A stretch of DNA of 43,399 bases from Desulfurivibrio sp. (GTDB lineage Bacteria; Desulfobacterota; Desulfobulbia; Desulfobulbales; SURF-16): positions 1 through 43,399 of the forward strand of contig QZKJ01000102.1 of the NCBI GenBank assembly GCA_003605035.1. The letters are read 5' to 3'. Below, piece by piece: positions 31,580 to 38,856 of the stretch; the first letter of the stretch is position 1; each line of letters begins with the position of its first letter. The notes under the pieces are model-generated. The model was not told the DNA's origin and did not search any database. It saw nothing but the letters and a program-made list of their open reading frames with translations. A program made the position numbers and the translations under genes.

Positions 31580-32692
31580 TCAGGGTTCGCTGATCCGCAA
31601 CACCGCTTTGATGGTGCGGCCCTGTCTGGCATCGGCGATGGCCTGGTTGATCTCCCGGAAATCATAGAAGCGCACCAGCCGGTCAAAGGGAAACCTGCCG
31701 GTTAGGTGCAGTTCGAGCAGCTGCGGGATAAAGCGCTGGGGCACGGCGTCGCCCTGGATGATGCCGATGGTCTTTTTGCCGCCGGGCAGCTCACCAGGTC
31801 CGCTGCCGCCGGCAATAAGCGCCACGGTGCCGCACGGATTGAGGACGTCCATGGCAAGCTGCAGCAGCTGCGGGCTGCCGGTGGTGTCCACCACAAAATC
31901 AACGCCCCTGCCGGTGACTGCCCGGATGCGGGCGGCGACGTCCTCCTCGCTGCTGTTGATTGCCTGGCTGGCGCCCAGCTCAAGGGCCAGAGCGAGCCGC
32001 GAGGGATGCACGTCAACGCCGATGATGGGCGCCGCGCCGGCAACCGCCGCGGCCATGACCGCGGCCAGGCCCACCGCTCCGGTGCCGAAGATGGCCATGC
32101 TTTGGCCGGGGCCTGCGGCCAGCGAGTTCAGCACCGTGCCGGCCCCGGTCTGCAGGCCGCAGCCCAGCGGGGCAAGCAGGGCCAGGGGCAGCCCGGCGTC
32201 AACCTTGACGATGTTACGTTCGCCGGCCAGGGTGTGGGTGGCAAAGGAAGATTGCCCGAAAAAATGGCCGCGCACCCCGCTGCGCGCCAGGGCATTGCTG
32301 CCGTCCAGCCGGGCAAAGCCGAAATTCGCCTCATAGAAGCGGTCGCAGCGGGCGGGCCGCCCGCCAAGGCACTGCGGGCATTGACCGCAGGAGAGATAGG
32401 AGAGCACGACATGGTCCCCGGGCCTGACACTCCGCACGGCCGGCCCGACCTGTTCCACCACCCCGGCGCCTTCATGGCCCAGCACCAGGGGGCCGTCGGC
32501 CGCGGACCAGTAATCGCAGAAGTCGATATCCGTGCGGCAGATGCCCGAGCCGGCCAGGCGCACCAGCACCTCGTCGTCCCGGGGGCCTGCCAGCTCCAGG
32601 GTCTCTATCCGCAAAGGGCCGCCCTTGTGGCGCAGCACCGCGGCCTCTATTCTGTGGATCTGCTGCGGCTGCGGATCGCTAGCTTTTTGCAT
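31580..32692 (-). CDS. Zinc-dependent alcohol dehydrogenase (class III/aryl-alcohol type)
   Basis: The 370-aa MDR enzyme has the catalytic zinc site GSGICRTDIDFC and GHEGAGVVEQVGP, the structural zinc lobe CGQCPQCLGGRPARC (four Cys), and the NAD site FGTGAVGLAAVMAAA. It resembles aryl-alcohol and class III dehydrogenases. The substrate is unknown. The ATG at 32692 has GGGAGA upstream and is preferred over an in-frame start 20 codons earlier. It is the first gene of the minus-strand MDR pair. Confidence 0.88.
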   Translation of the reverse strand: MQKASDPQPQQIHRIEAAVLRHKGGPLRIETLELAGPRDDEVLVRLAGSGICRTDIDFCDYWSAADGPLVLGHEGAGVVEQVGPAVRSVRPGDHVVLSYLSCGQCPQCLGGRPARCDRFYEANFGFARLDGSNALARSGVRGHFFGQSSFATHTLAGERNIVKVDAGLPLALLAPLGCGLQTGAGTVLNSLAAGPGQSMAIFGTGAVGLAAVMAAAVAGAAPIIGVDVHPSRLALALELGASQAINSSEEDVAARIRAVTGRGVDFVVDTTGSPQLLQLAMDVLNPCGTVALIAGGSGPGELPGGKKTIGIIQGDAVPQRFIPQLLELHLTGRFPFDRLVRFYDFREINQAIADARQGRTIKAVLRISEP

Positions 32693-33005
32693 GGATGTCT
32701 CCCGGGCCAGGGCAGGGATGGCGGGTTGCCGGCTGCCGTTATACTCCATCATGTGGATAGAGTGGCCGGTTTGTCAAGAGGGCCCCGCACTTTTTTGCAG
32801 TAAAGCGTAAGTCAGGCAGAGGGGAGGGACGGGGGCTTTGTCCGGCAGGCTGACCAGGCTGATTTTTTGGCAAGCATGCATGATGTGGTGCCATTTTTGC
32901 ATTTTCCATTTGCAGATTGCAAGAGAGATAAAAGGCAGACGTCACCCGGGCAGGGCTCTTGCTCATGGTGCCCGTCCCCAGAAAAATGACAAGGAGAGTA
33001 AAGCC
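32693..33005. other. Intergenic region between MDR and cupredoxin genes
   Basis: Divergent promoters expected. It contains ATTTTTTGGCAAGCAT (32862-32877), which recurs exactly at 35971-35986. No gene supported. Confidence 0.35.
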
Positions 33006-33419
33006 ATGCGTATCGGAATTCTGGCGTTAGTGCTGCTGCTGGTGGGCGGCACCCTGGCCGGCGGCGAGCAGATTGCGCGGAAAAGACTGGTCGCGACAAT
33101 CGATGCCGACGGGGTGCAGCGGGTGGCGATGACCGGGGGAGAATATTATTTCGACCCCAGCGAGGTGGTGGTGAAAGTCAATGTGCCCGTGGAGCTGGGG
33201 GTCAGGAAGAGCGAGGGGATGGTCCCCCATAATATCGCGCTCAATGCGCCTGAGGCGGGCATTGATTTTGACCGGGAGCTGAGCAGCAGCGAGGTGACGG
33301 TCATCAGGTTCACCCCGACCAGGGTTGGCACCTATCCCTTTGCCTGCACCCATCGTTTCCTCTTTTTTGAAAGCCACAGCGACAAAGGCATGCACGGCGT
33401 TCTTGAGGTGGTGCAGTGA
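33006..33419 (+). CDS. Secreted cupredoxin-domain protein
   Basis: The 137-aa protein has a signal peptide (MRIGILALVLLLVGGTLAGG) and a cupredoxin fold: GEYYFDPSEVVVKVNVPVEL, MVPHNIALN (H75), then TYPFACTHRFLFFESHSDKGMHG with C114, H116, H124 and M129 as candidate copper ligands. The His...Cys...His...Met order suits a blue-copper or cytochrome-oxidase-like Cu site; which residues bind is inference. It should be periplasmic. AAGGAG lies upstream of the ATG. It is 16 bp before the membrane protein gene, so they form an operon. Confidence 0.82.
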   Translation: MRIGILALVLLLVGGTLAGGEQIARKRLVATIDADGVQRVAMTGGEYYFDPSEVVVKVNVPVELGVRKSEGMVPHNIALNAPEAGIDFDRELSSSEVTVIRFTPTRVGTYPFACTHRFLFFESHSDKGMHGVLEVVQ

Positions 33420-33435
33420 AAGGAGGAAAGCGGCC

Positions 33436-33894
33436 ATGAACTTCTTCGGCGCCGAGACCCAGCAGGTAATCAGGCAGATGATGCCCTGGCTCGCCCTGGG
33501 CCACGGCATCTTCAATGTCCTGGTGATGGTTTGTTTCTGGTATCAGGGCTGGCTGGGCCATGTGATCCGGCGGCACCGGCTGGCCGGGGAGGCGCCGCCG
33601 CTTACCACGGTGCGCCGCCACCGCCGCCTGGGTCCGTGGCTGGTGGTGTCCGCCGCCGCCGGTTTTCTGGCCGGGGTGCTGCTGGTGCTGCTCGACCGGG
33701 GAAGGGTGATCGTCTATCCGCTGCATTTCAGCCTGGGGCTGACGCTGATCCTGGTCCAGGCCGCGGCCTGGGCCGCTTCCCGGCGGATCAGGGCCCGGGA
33801 TGCCGCTGGCCGCGGCCGCCATCGCCTGCTCGGCATCCTCATTCTCTGTCTCTATCCGCTGCAGGTCCTGGCCGGCCTCGGCGTGCTGCTGTAG
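33436..33894 (+). CDS. Four-helix membrane protein, possibly heme-binding (DUF4079-like)
   Basis: The 152-aa protein has about four transmembrane helices: LALGHGIFNVLVMVCFWYQG, LGPWLVVSAAAGFLAGVLLVL, YPLHFSLGLTLILVQAAAWA and LLGILILCLYPLQVLAGLGVLL. His residues lie at helix ends (in GHGIF, LGHVIRRHR, YPLHFS), the pattern of small b-type-heme proteins such as DUF4079/DUF4405, but I cannot confirm heme binding. AAAGGAGGAAAG precedes the ATG at 33436. It is cotranscribed with the cupredoxin, so a role in periplasmic electron transfer is plausible. Confidence 0.6.
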   Translation: MNFFGAETQQVIRQMMPWLALGHGIFNVLVMVCFWYQGWLGHVIRRHRLAGEAPPLTTVRRHRRLGPWLVVSAAAGFLAGVLLVLLDRGRVIVYPLHFSLGLTLILVQAAAWAASRRIRARDAAGRGRHRLLGILILCLYPLQVLAGLGVLL

Positions 33895-33912
33895 GCCGCG
33901 ACGGATCGCCGG

Positions 33913-34188
33913 TCAGATGCCGATGGCGAACATGGCGTCCAGATCGTGGCGGGAAAAAGCCTTGAAGGCGAGCATGGTTTCGGTGCGGCGGATGGCGTCG
34001 ATCTTGAGCAGGTGATTGGTCACCAGGTCGGACAGGTCCTCGTTGGTGCGGACCCGGGCAATGGCCACCAGATCAAAGGTGCCGCTCACCGAATAGACCT
34101 CGGAGATGCCCTCCATCTCGGCCAGCTTTTCCGCTGTTTCATTGATTTTTGATCGCTCTACATTCATCAGGATAATGGAAGTCACCAT
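33913..34188 (-). CDS. Stand-alone Lrp/AsnC ligand-binding (RAM) domain protein
   Basis: The 91-aa protein is just the RAM domain of Lrp/AsnC regulators: VTSIILMNVERSKINETAEKL, then GISEVYSVSGTFDLVAIARVRTNEDLSDLV and RTETMLAFKAF. It has no helix-turn-helix. Such proteins bind amino acids or similar effectors and may modulate full-length Lrp proteins. The ATG at 34188 has GAGGAGAA upstream. It is convergent with the membrane protein gene and lies next to the DUF401 transporter. Confidence 0.88.
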   Translation of the reverse strand: MVTSIILMNVERSKINETAEKLAEMEGISEVYSVSGTFDLVAIARVRTNEDLSDLVTNHLLKIDAIRRTETMLAFKAFSRHDLDAMFAIGI

Positions 34189-34516
34189 GGCATTCTCCTC
34201 TGGTTTGCGGACAAGGTCTTGAAAATCGGCACACCGCGCGCTATCATGCCGGCTCAGCAATTTTTGCTGCAAGGCAGATGCCGCGCGCCGTATTCTACTT
34301 TTTCCAGTGCTCAGGAATCCCGCCGTTTTCCGGCGGAATATCTGGTCTTTTTTACCATCTGCCGCACTTTTTTTGTAGAATTCTTTTTTCCGGCCCGCGG
34401 AAATTTCCGCAGACGGATTTCATCAGACACCAGACCGTTGCGCAAACCCGGCGGCCCGCTTGCTGTCATGGGGAATCATCCGGACGTCAATTTTTCTTTG
34501 CAGGACAGGTAAGGCA
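34189..34516. other. Intergenic region upstream of the DUF401 gene
   Basis: 328 bp with two small hairpins (CCGCCGTTTTCCGGCGG near 34320-34336, followed by T-runs, and CCGCGGAAATTTCCGC near 34396-34411). The first may terminate transcription or form a leader. No gene supported. Confidence 0.4.
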
Positions 34517-35812
34517 ATGGACTGGCTACACGCATCACTTCCCTTTTTGAAGGTGCTCGGCGCCTTTGCGCTCATGCTGCTGGGTATCCGCTGCAAGTTC
34601 GGCCTCGGCCTGTCCATTCTGGCCGGCGGGGTGGCCATGGGTTTTCTCTTCTACCTCGGGCCCCTGCCCCTGCTGCGGGTGAGTGCGGCGGCCCTGACCA
34701 GGGAAAAGTTTCTCTTCCTGGCCGCCATTGTCGGGCTGATCCTCATCCTGTCCGATGCCCTGGAGCGCTCCGGCCAGTCGCGCCGCCTGATGGACGCCCT
34801 GTCCGGTTATCTGACCAGTCCGCGGCTGCGGCTGGTCTTCTTCCCGGCGCTGATCGGCCTGCTGCCCATGCCCGGCGGCGCGGTGTTCTCCGCTCCCATG
34901 GTCAAGGCCGTGTCCGCGCAGATGGCGCTGAACAACGAGGACCGCACGGTGATCAATTACTGGTTCCGCCATGTGTGGGAGCTGGCCTGGCCGCTTTATC
35001 CCGGCATCATCCTCACCGTGGCCCTGGCCGATATCCCCATTGCCTCCTTTATTTCCCGCACCTGGCCGGGAGTGATCGCCATGTTCGCCCTGGGCTGGAT
35101 TTTTTTCCTGCGGCCCGGCGTGCTGCGAAGCGCCGATCTGGAAGGCGCCCCCTTGTCAACCGCGCCCCGCCGCCTCGGCGTTGCCCTCCGGGAGGGGGTG
35201 CCGCTGCTGGTGGCCATTGTCGGGGGCGTGGGGCTGGAGGCCGGCCTTTCCGCCTGGGCGCCCGGCGTGCCCTTTGAATGGGGGGTGCTGGCCGCACTTT
35301 CTGCGGCCGTGGTCTGCGTCATGGTCCAGAACCGGCTGGGCGGAGCCTTTCTCCTTGACGTGCTGAGCAAAAAAAGCCTGCGCACCATGCTCTTCGTCAT
35401 TGCCGCCATCTTCATCTTCAAGGATATCATGCAGGCCGCCGGCGTGGTGGACGCCATGGCCCTGTCCGCCGGGGACGGCATCGCCCTGTTTGCCGCCTCG
35501 GTCCTGCTGCCCTTTCTGGTGGGCATGGTGTCCGGCATCAACGTGGCCTTTGTCGGCGCCACCTTTCCGCTGCTGCTCGGCCTGCTCGATGCCCTGAACA
35601 TCCGCGAGCTGCTGCTCCCCTATCTGGTGCTGGCCTCCTTTGCCGGCTTCACCGGGGTGATGATTTCCCCCATCCACATCTGCTTCATCCTCACCTGCGA
35701 GTTCTTCGGGGCCGAGCTGGCCCGCACCTGGCGCCGGCTGGTGGCCCCCTGCCTCTGTTTCGCCCTCATCGGCGCCATCATGTTCTGGATTCTGCGGCAA
35801 GGCGCCTTATAG
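34517..35812 (+). CDS. DUF401-family membrane transporter
   Basis: The 431-aa integral membrane protein has about 10-12 helices. DUF401 marks are LGIRCKFGLGLSILAGG, FLFLAAIVGLILILSDALERSGQSRRLMDAL, LLPMPGGAVFSAPMV and WFRHVWELAWPLYPG, plus FVGATFPLLLGLL and SPIHICFILTCEFF near the C terminus. The fold resembles ion or organic-acid transporters (IT superfamily); the substrate is unknown. ATG 34517 is chosen on the AGGTAAGG ribosome binding site. A strong terminator follows. Confidence 0.88.
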   Translation: MDWLHASLPFLKVLGAFALMLLGIRCKFGLGLSILAGGVAMGFLFYLGPLPLLRVSAAALTREKFLFLAAIVGLILILSDALERSGQSRRLMDALSGYLTSPRLRLVFFPALIGLLPMPGGAVFSAPMVKAVSAQMALNNEDRTVINYWFRHVWELAWPLYPGIILTVALADIPIASFISRTWPGVIAMFALGWIFFLRPGVLRSADLEGAPLSTAPRRLGVALREGVPLLVAIVGGVGLEAGLSAWAPGVPFEWGVLAALSAAVVCVMVQNRLGGAFLLDVLSKKSLRTMLFVIAAIFIFKDIMQAAGVVDAMALSAGDGIALFAASVLLPFLVGMVSGINVAFVGATFPLLLGLLDALNIRELLLPYLVLASFAGFTGVMISPIHICFILTCEFFGAELARTWRRLVAPCLCFALIGAIMFWILRQGAL

Positions 35813-35851
35813 AAGCGGAGCAGACATGCCGGGGCGGGAAACCCCGGCGTA

Positions 35852-35879
35852 GGGGCGCCCCTGGTGGGCGCCCTTTTTT
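35852..35879 (+). terminator. Intrinsic terminator after the DUF401 gene
   Basis: GGGCGCCC (35854-35861) and GGGCGCCC (35866-35873) pair across CTGG, followed by TTTTTT. It includes a GTAGGGGCG-type element and is preceded by another GC-rich hairpin (CCGGGGC...CCCCGG, 35829-35847). Confidence 0.85.
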
Positions 35880-36084
35880 GTGGAACCCGTCAGGTCGTTG
35901 CAACCCGCGATCCGGCATGCCCAGTGCCAATGCGAGGCTTTTTATCGGTTTGAAAGTGCTGGATTTAAATATTTTTTGGCAAGCATCCGTGGATGTGGTA
36001 GGTATGGGAAAAAAGCAGCTAATTGTTAGCTGCTTTTCTGTGTTCATTCGATTTGGGGAGATATGCGGGTCTGTGGGATTACTT
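35880..36084. other. Transition from core genome to AT-rich accessory island
   Basis: GC content falls and no gene is supported. At 36011-36037 AAAAGCAGCTAA-TTG-TTAGCTGCTTTT forms a perfect 12-bp stem flanked by A and T runs, a bidirectional terminator-like hairpin. At 35971-35986 the 16-mer ATTTTTTGGCAAGCAT also found at 32862-32877 recurs. Confidence 0.5.
36011..36037. terminator. Bidirectional terminator-like hairpin at the island edge
   Basis: Perfect 12-bp arms with a 3-base loop and a run of four A before and four T after, so it could end transcription from either side. It insulates the core operon from the accessory genes. Confidence 0.65.
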
Positions 36085-36109
36085 GTTATGCATTTAGGAG
36101 ATAGTTCAA

Positions 36110-36577
36110 GTGTGGCAATGCTTCCTAGACATCGTTGACCTAATTGCCAAGGTTGCGCAGACGGCGATCGCCGGTGTTGGTCTTTGGCTTGCTTGGCGGA
36201 CCTTTCTCAAGGAGGAAGTACAAGACACAACCGGAACTGAGTCTGTCCCGCAACCAAAAGGCGAAGTGGCGGGGCTCAAGATTTTTGAAACATCTGAGCA
36301 AACAACTTGGCTAAAGAAGACCGCCAGCGGAATAGAGTGTTACATCGAAGAGCGCAGGGCTGGAAAGAACAGCGGTCGCAAATGGACACTAACCCCGCAA
36401 CAAGCAAAAACAATTTTAGAAACTGGGGACATTTACGTAAACCCAGGATACAAGATACGCACCGGCCTACTTTCTATTGGCAACCATACAAATTGGCTTT
36501 ATTCCAAAAAGTTGTTTCCAGAGCCCGCGAACCTACATCACAAGGTCATTGAGATGCTGAAGGCAGCAAATGCATAA
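36110..36577 (+). CDS. Hypothetical cassette-encoded membrane-anchored protein
   Basis: The 155-aa protein has one N-terminal transmembrane segment (about 12-30, LIAKVAQTAIAGVGLWLAWRT) and a soluble C-terminal domain with GLKIFETSEQTTWLKKTASGIECYIEERR, NSGRKWTLTPQQAKTILETGDIY and NPGYKIRTGLLSIGNHTNWLYSKKLFPEP. No family is recognised. The GTG start at 36110 has AGGAGA eight bases upstream. The gene is AT-rich relative to its neighbours. Its TAA stop lies inside the attC R'' box at 36572-36578, as in many integron cassettes. The function is unknown; many cassette genes of this kind are of unknown or defence-related role. Confidence 0.7.
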   Translation: MWQCFLDIVDLIAKVAQTAIAGVGLWLAWRTFLKEEVQDTTGTESVPQPKGEVAGLKIFETSEQTTWLKKTASGIECYIEERRAGKNSGRKWTLTPQQAKTILETGDIYVNPGYKIRTGLLSIGNHTNWLYSKKLFPEPANLHHKVIEMLKAANA

Positions 36578-36637
36578 CATGGCGTTCGTGAGGGACACGT
36601 CAAAAGCAGCGGTGCGTCCCTCAACTTTACGTTGGCT
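36572..36637 (+). mobile_element. attC-like recombination site
   Basis: In order: R'' GCATAAC (36572-36578), a 5-base spacer ATGGC, L'' GTTCGTGAGGGAC (36584-36596), a 19-base loop, L' GTCCCTCAAC (36616-36625), a 5-base spacer TTTAC and R' GTTGGCT (36631-36637). L'' pairs with L' with extra bases CGT bulging on one arm, and the spacers are equal in length. This is the folded-strand architecture recognised by integron integrases. The R' core belongs to the next element, as expected in an array. Confidence 0.7.
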
Positions 36638-36667
36638 ACATAAGCAATAATGGAGGAGCTGAGAGGC

Positions 36668-37411
36668 ATGAACAAAAATCAATTAAAAGCAATGTGGATT
36701 GCTATCGCCATTGGTGTCATTATGTGCATATATCCCCCATTTTCGTACCACACTGAAAGGGGCACAACGGTTGACAGGGGGTATAAATTCATAACTTCTC
36801 AAAGAGGGCGTATCCAAATAAATACGTCAAGGTTGGTAATACAACTTTTTGTCGTTGGGATTTTAGCTGTTGGAGCTATAGTCACTCTGAAAACTGGCAG
36901 CAACGAGGAAAAAGCGGAAAATATCCCCCCCTCATTGCCCCCCAAATCAACGAAGTCTGCCTCTGAGTTTCAACCCGAGGTCACAACATCGGTAAACAGC
37001 ACAGTCTCAGAAAATCAAGGAAGCATAAAGACAAATGAAACCCAAAGCTCTACCACATCATCAACACCTCAGAAGAAGCAATCATTTTCTTGGAAAGCAT
37101 TTATCATAGCCTTTTTTTTGGCTACTTTCTTAAATGTATTTATCTCCGCCGCTTCTGGAGTTGAACCAAGAAAAAATATTATGTGGACAGTGTTTTGGAT
37201 TTATCTATCCATAGAGGCTTGGAAATTCTGGAAATGGAAAGCCTTACTGCCTTACCCGCTTTTTTTAATTTTAAATCTAATGACACAGGCGGTTGTCACA
37301 TCTGCCGCCCCTGGGGATTTAACGTCATATATTGCAGTTGCGTTATTCCTTAATATAGGTGGACTCATTACGTTTTATTTGTTGCTCCGGAAAAGCCAAA
37401 ATAATCAATAA
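36668..37411 (+). CDS. Hypothetical membrane protein (possible second cassette gene)
   Basis: The 247-aa protein has two N-terminal transmembrane helices (about 8-26, MWIAIAIGVIMCIYPPFSY; about 57-76), a Ser/Thr/Pro-rich low-complexity linker (about 90-140), and three to four C-terminal helices (SWKAFIIAFFLATFLNVFIS, TVFWIYLSIEAWKFWKW and LISFY-type segments). The family is unknown. ATG 36668 has GAGGAGCTGAGAGG upstream and is preferred over 36650. It starts 30 bp after the attC R' core GTTGGCT, as a cassette gene would; however, no matching AGCCAAC R'' or attC is seen after its stop, so cassette status is unproven. Confidence 0.6.
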   Translation: MNKNQLKAMWIAIAIGVIMCIYPPFSYHTERGTTVDRGYKFITSQRGRIQINTSRLVIQLFVVGILAVGAIVTLKTGSNEEKAENIPPSLPPKSTKSASEFQPEVTTSVNSTVSENQGSIKTNETQSSTTSSTPQKKQSFSWKAFIIAFFLATFLNVFISAASGVEPRKNIMWTVFWIYLSIEAWKFWKWKALLPYPLFLILNLMTQAVVTSAAPGDLTSYIAVALFLNIGGLITFYLLLRKSQNNQ

Positions 37412-37442
37412 GTTGATATTCCCTAAATGAGAGAAAAAACGG

Positions 37443-37479
37443 AAAGGGGTCAGAAAGGGGTCAAGTGCCTTTGGCTTTA
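37443..37479 (+). repeat. GGGGTCA direct repeat, copy 1
   Basis: AAAGGGGTCAGAAAGGGGTC followed by AAGTGCCTTTGGCTTTA. It resembles copies at 38246-38285 and 39151-39170 in the same orientation. The three copies bracket the two toxin-antitoxin modules. Confidence 0.7.
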
Positions 37480-37550
37480 AGCTTATAACTTTTTAGGCGT
37501 CCCCAATCTTCGCACGCGGGTGAGCGCCACGAACCGCGCTGTGAAAAGAG

Positions 37551-37588
37551 TTGCACATGCTGAGAGGTATTACTATAATGGTATTACC
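37551..37588 (+). promoter_or_regulatory. Promoter and operator of the AbrB/PIN operon
   Basis: TTGCAC (37551-37556), a 17-base spacer and a perfect TATAAT (37574-37579) form a strong sigma-70 promoter. GGTATTAC (37566-37573) and GGTATTACC (37580-37588) flank the -10 box as direct, nearly self-palindromic half-sites, which suggests autorepression by the antitoxin. Confidence 0.75.
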
Positions 37589-37604
37589 AAAAAGGAGGTT
37601 TCTT

Positions 37605-37829
37605 ATGCGTGTAACTACGAAAGGCCAAGTGACAATCCCTAGAAATGTCAGAGAGATTTTGGGTATTGCCCCTGAATCAGAGGTTGAGTTTCAAGAAGAC
37701 AATGGCAGGTTTTTTATTGTCAAAGCTTCAAAAGACAAACCAACAACGAAATTCACTAAGTTGCGGGGAATTGCCACCGTCAAAATGTCCACAGACGAAA
37801 TCATGAATCTGACAAGAGAGAAAAAATGA
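37605..37829 (+). CDS. AbrB/SpoVT-family antitoxin
   Basis: The 74-aa protein begins MRVTTKGQVTIPRNVREILGI, the swapped-hairpin AbrB/MazE DNA-binding fold, followed by SEVEFQEDNGRFFIVK and a helical C terminus that would neutralise the toxin. AAAGGAGGTTT lies before the ATG at 37605; longer frames upstream read through the promoter. It overlaps the PIN toxin by ATGA. It is likely to repress its own promoter at the GGTATTAC half-sites. Confidence 0.9.
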   Translation: MRVTTKGQVTIPRNVREILGIAPESEVEFQEDNGRFFIVKASKDKPTTKFTKLRGIATVKMSTDEIMNLTREKK

Positions 37830-38230
37830 ATGGTGTATTTGTCGATTCATGCATTTTACTTGACCTGTTTACTGGTGATCCCAGATGGGCAAACTGGTCA
37901 GCAAGCGTATTGGGTAAATATAGCCAGAGCAACACGCTCTTCATAAACTCAATTGTATATACTGAGGTATCAATCGGTTTCAACCGAATTGAAGAGGTTG
38001 AAGAGGCAATTGAGCAAGCAGGTGTGAAAGTACTTGAAATACCTCGTGAAGCGCTTTTCCTGGCGGGAAAAGTATTCCTTGATTATCGAAGAAATAAAGG
38101 CACTAAAAGTTCAACCCTGCCGGATTTCTTTATTGGAGCACATGCCGCTGTATCTTCATTTGATTTAATCACGCGAGACCCCGCAAGATACAAAATATAT
38201 TTTCCGAGCATTACACTGATTTGTCCGTAG
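37826..38230 (+). CDS. PIN-domain toxin (VapC-like)
   Basis: The 134-aa PIN nuclease has acidic residues at D7 (VFVDSCILLDLF), E47 (VYTEVSIGF), D106 (LPDFFIGAHA) and D124 (TRDPARYK). It should cleave structured RNA and is paired with the AbrB-type antitoxin upstream, with ATGA overlap. AT-rich codons match the accessory island, unlike the PIN toxin at 6554. Repeats of the GGGGTCA type lie on either side of the module. Confidence 0.9.
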   Translation: MNGVFVDSCILLDLFTGDPRWANWSASVLGKYSQSNTLFINSIVYTEVSIGFNRIEEVEEAIEQAGVKVLEIPREALFLAGKVFLDYRRNKGTKSSTLPDFFIGAHAAVSSFDLITRDPARYKIYFPSITLICP

Positions 38231-38604
38231 TTACATATAGGTCAAAAAGGGGTCAAAAAAGGGGTCAAGTCTGCTCTTGGCTTTTCTTGGGGTGGCCGGC
38301 GCCGGAAAAATCAGCAATGGTGCGCAATTGCGCGATATGGTTCGCCTCGGCGGAAACCCTTGTTGACAAATCGGTGCTCATCGGTGCTTCGCCTGGACCA
38401 GCAATCGGCCAGGGCATGTTTTTCTGGCGGGTGTTTGGGAAATGTTTTTGTTTGAATAGGATTCATCATTTTTAAGGGTTTTCAGGCTGGCCTGGTCCGT
38501 GGTTTTAGGGGCAGCCATAAAAACGGCTCTTGCTCAATCTCTATTTTTGACTTAAAATATAACCATAATTTTGCTCATTATTAAAACCAGATTATGGTGT
38601 AAGC
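38231..38604. other. Inter-module spacer, mostly non-coding
   Basis: It begins with repeat copy 2. The remaining 300 bp include GGTGCGCAATTGCGCGATAT and scattered motifs but no frame with coding character. The last 80 bp are AT-rich and would hold the promoter of the Phd/RelE module (TTGACT near 38546 and AT-rich DNA after it). Confidence 0.4.
38246..38285 (+). repeat. GGGGTCA direct repeat, copy 2
   Basis: AAAGGGGTCAAAAAAGGGGT followed by CAAGTCTGCTCTTGGCTTTT, matching copy 1 (37443-37479) over its whole length with small indels. It lies just after the PIN toxin. Confidence 0.7.
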
Positions 38605-38856
38605 ATGAAAGCCCTTCTTGCAAATTGCTCTGTCAGTATTTCCGAATTAAAAAAGAACCCCACTGCCATCATTGACCAGGCGGAAGGAGAACCTATTGCC
38701 ATCCTTAACCACAACAGACCTACCGCATATCTCGTTCCCGCTGAAACTTATGAACGACTTATGGAAAGGCTGGAGGATTATCAGCTTGGTCTGCTTGTAA
38801 GGGAAAGGCAGAACGAAAAAATCTCCGCCGTTGAAGTGAATGTTGATGAATTATAA
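38605..38856 (+). CDS. Phd/YefM-type antitoxin
   Basis: The 83-aa protein has SISELKKNPTAIIDQAEGEPIAILNHNRPTAYLVPAETYERL, the Phd/YefM core, and an acidic C terminus (ISAVEVNVDEL) for toxin binding. The start ATG follows GTGTAAGC without a strong ribosome binding site. It overlaps the RelE toxin by 11 bases. The pairing with RelE is typical. Confidence 0.9.
   Translation: MKALLANCSVSISELKKNPTAIIDQAEGEPIAILNHNRPTAYLVPAETYERLMERLEDYQLGLLVRERQNEKISAVEVNVDEL

Larger units (their letters stand above)
36085..36637 (+). mobile_element. Probable orphan integron gene cassette
   Basis: A cassette is inferred from its ends. GTTATGC at 36085-36091 is a GTT-type recombination core; the cassette would begin at TTATGC. 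The attC-like site at 36572-36637 has an R'' box GCATAAC, the exact complement of that core, which is the diagnostic relation in a cassette. The stop codon of the only gene lies in R'', as is typical. No integrase gene or attI is visible, so it is either part of a cassette cluster without integrase or a secondary-site insertion. Confidence 0.65.

Noticed and set aside
32862-35986. Exact 16-mer ATTTTTTGGCAAGCAT at two places (32862-32877, 35971-35986) as a shared promoter or sigma-54 site
   Set aside because: GG and GC spacing does not fit sigma-54, and one shared 16-mer can occur by chance in 43 kb.
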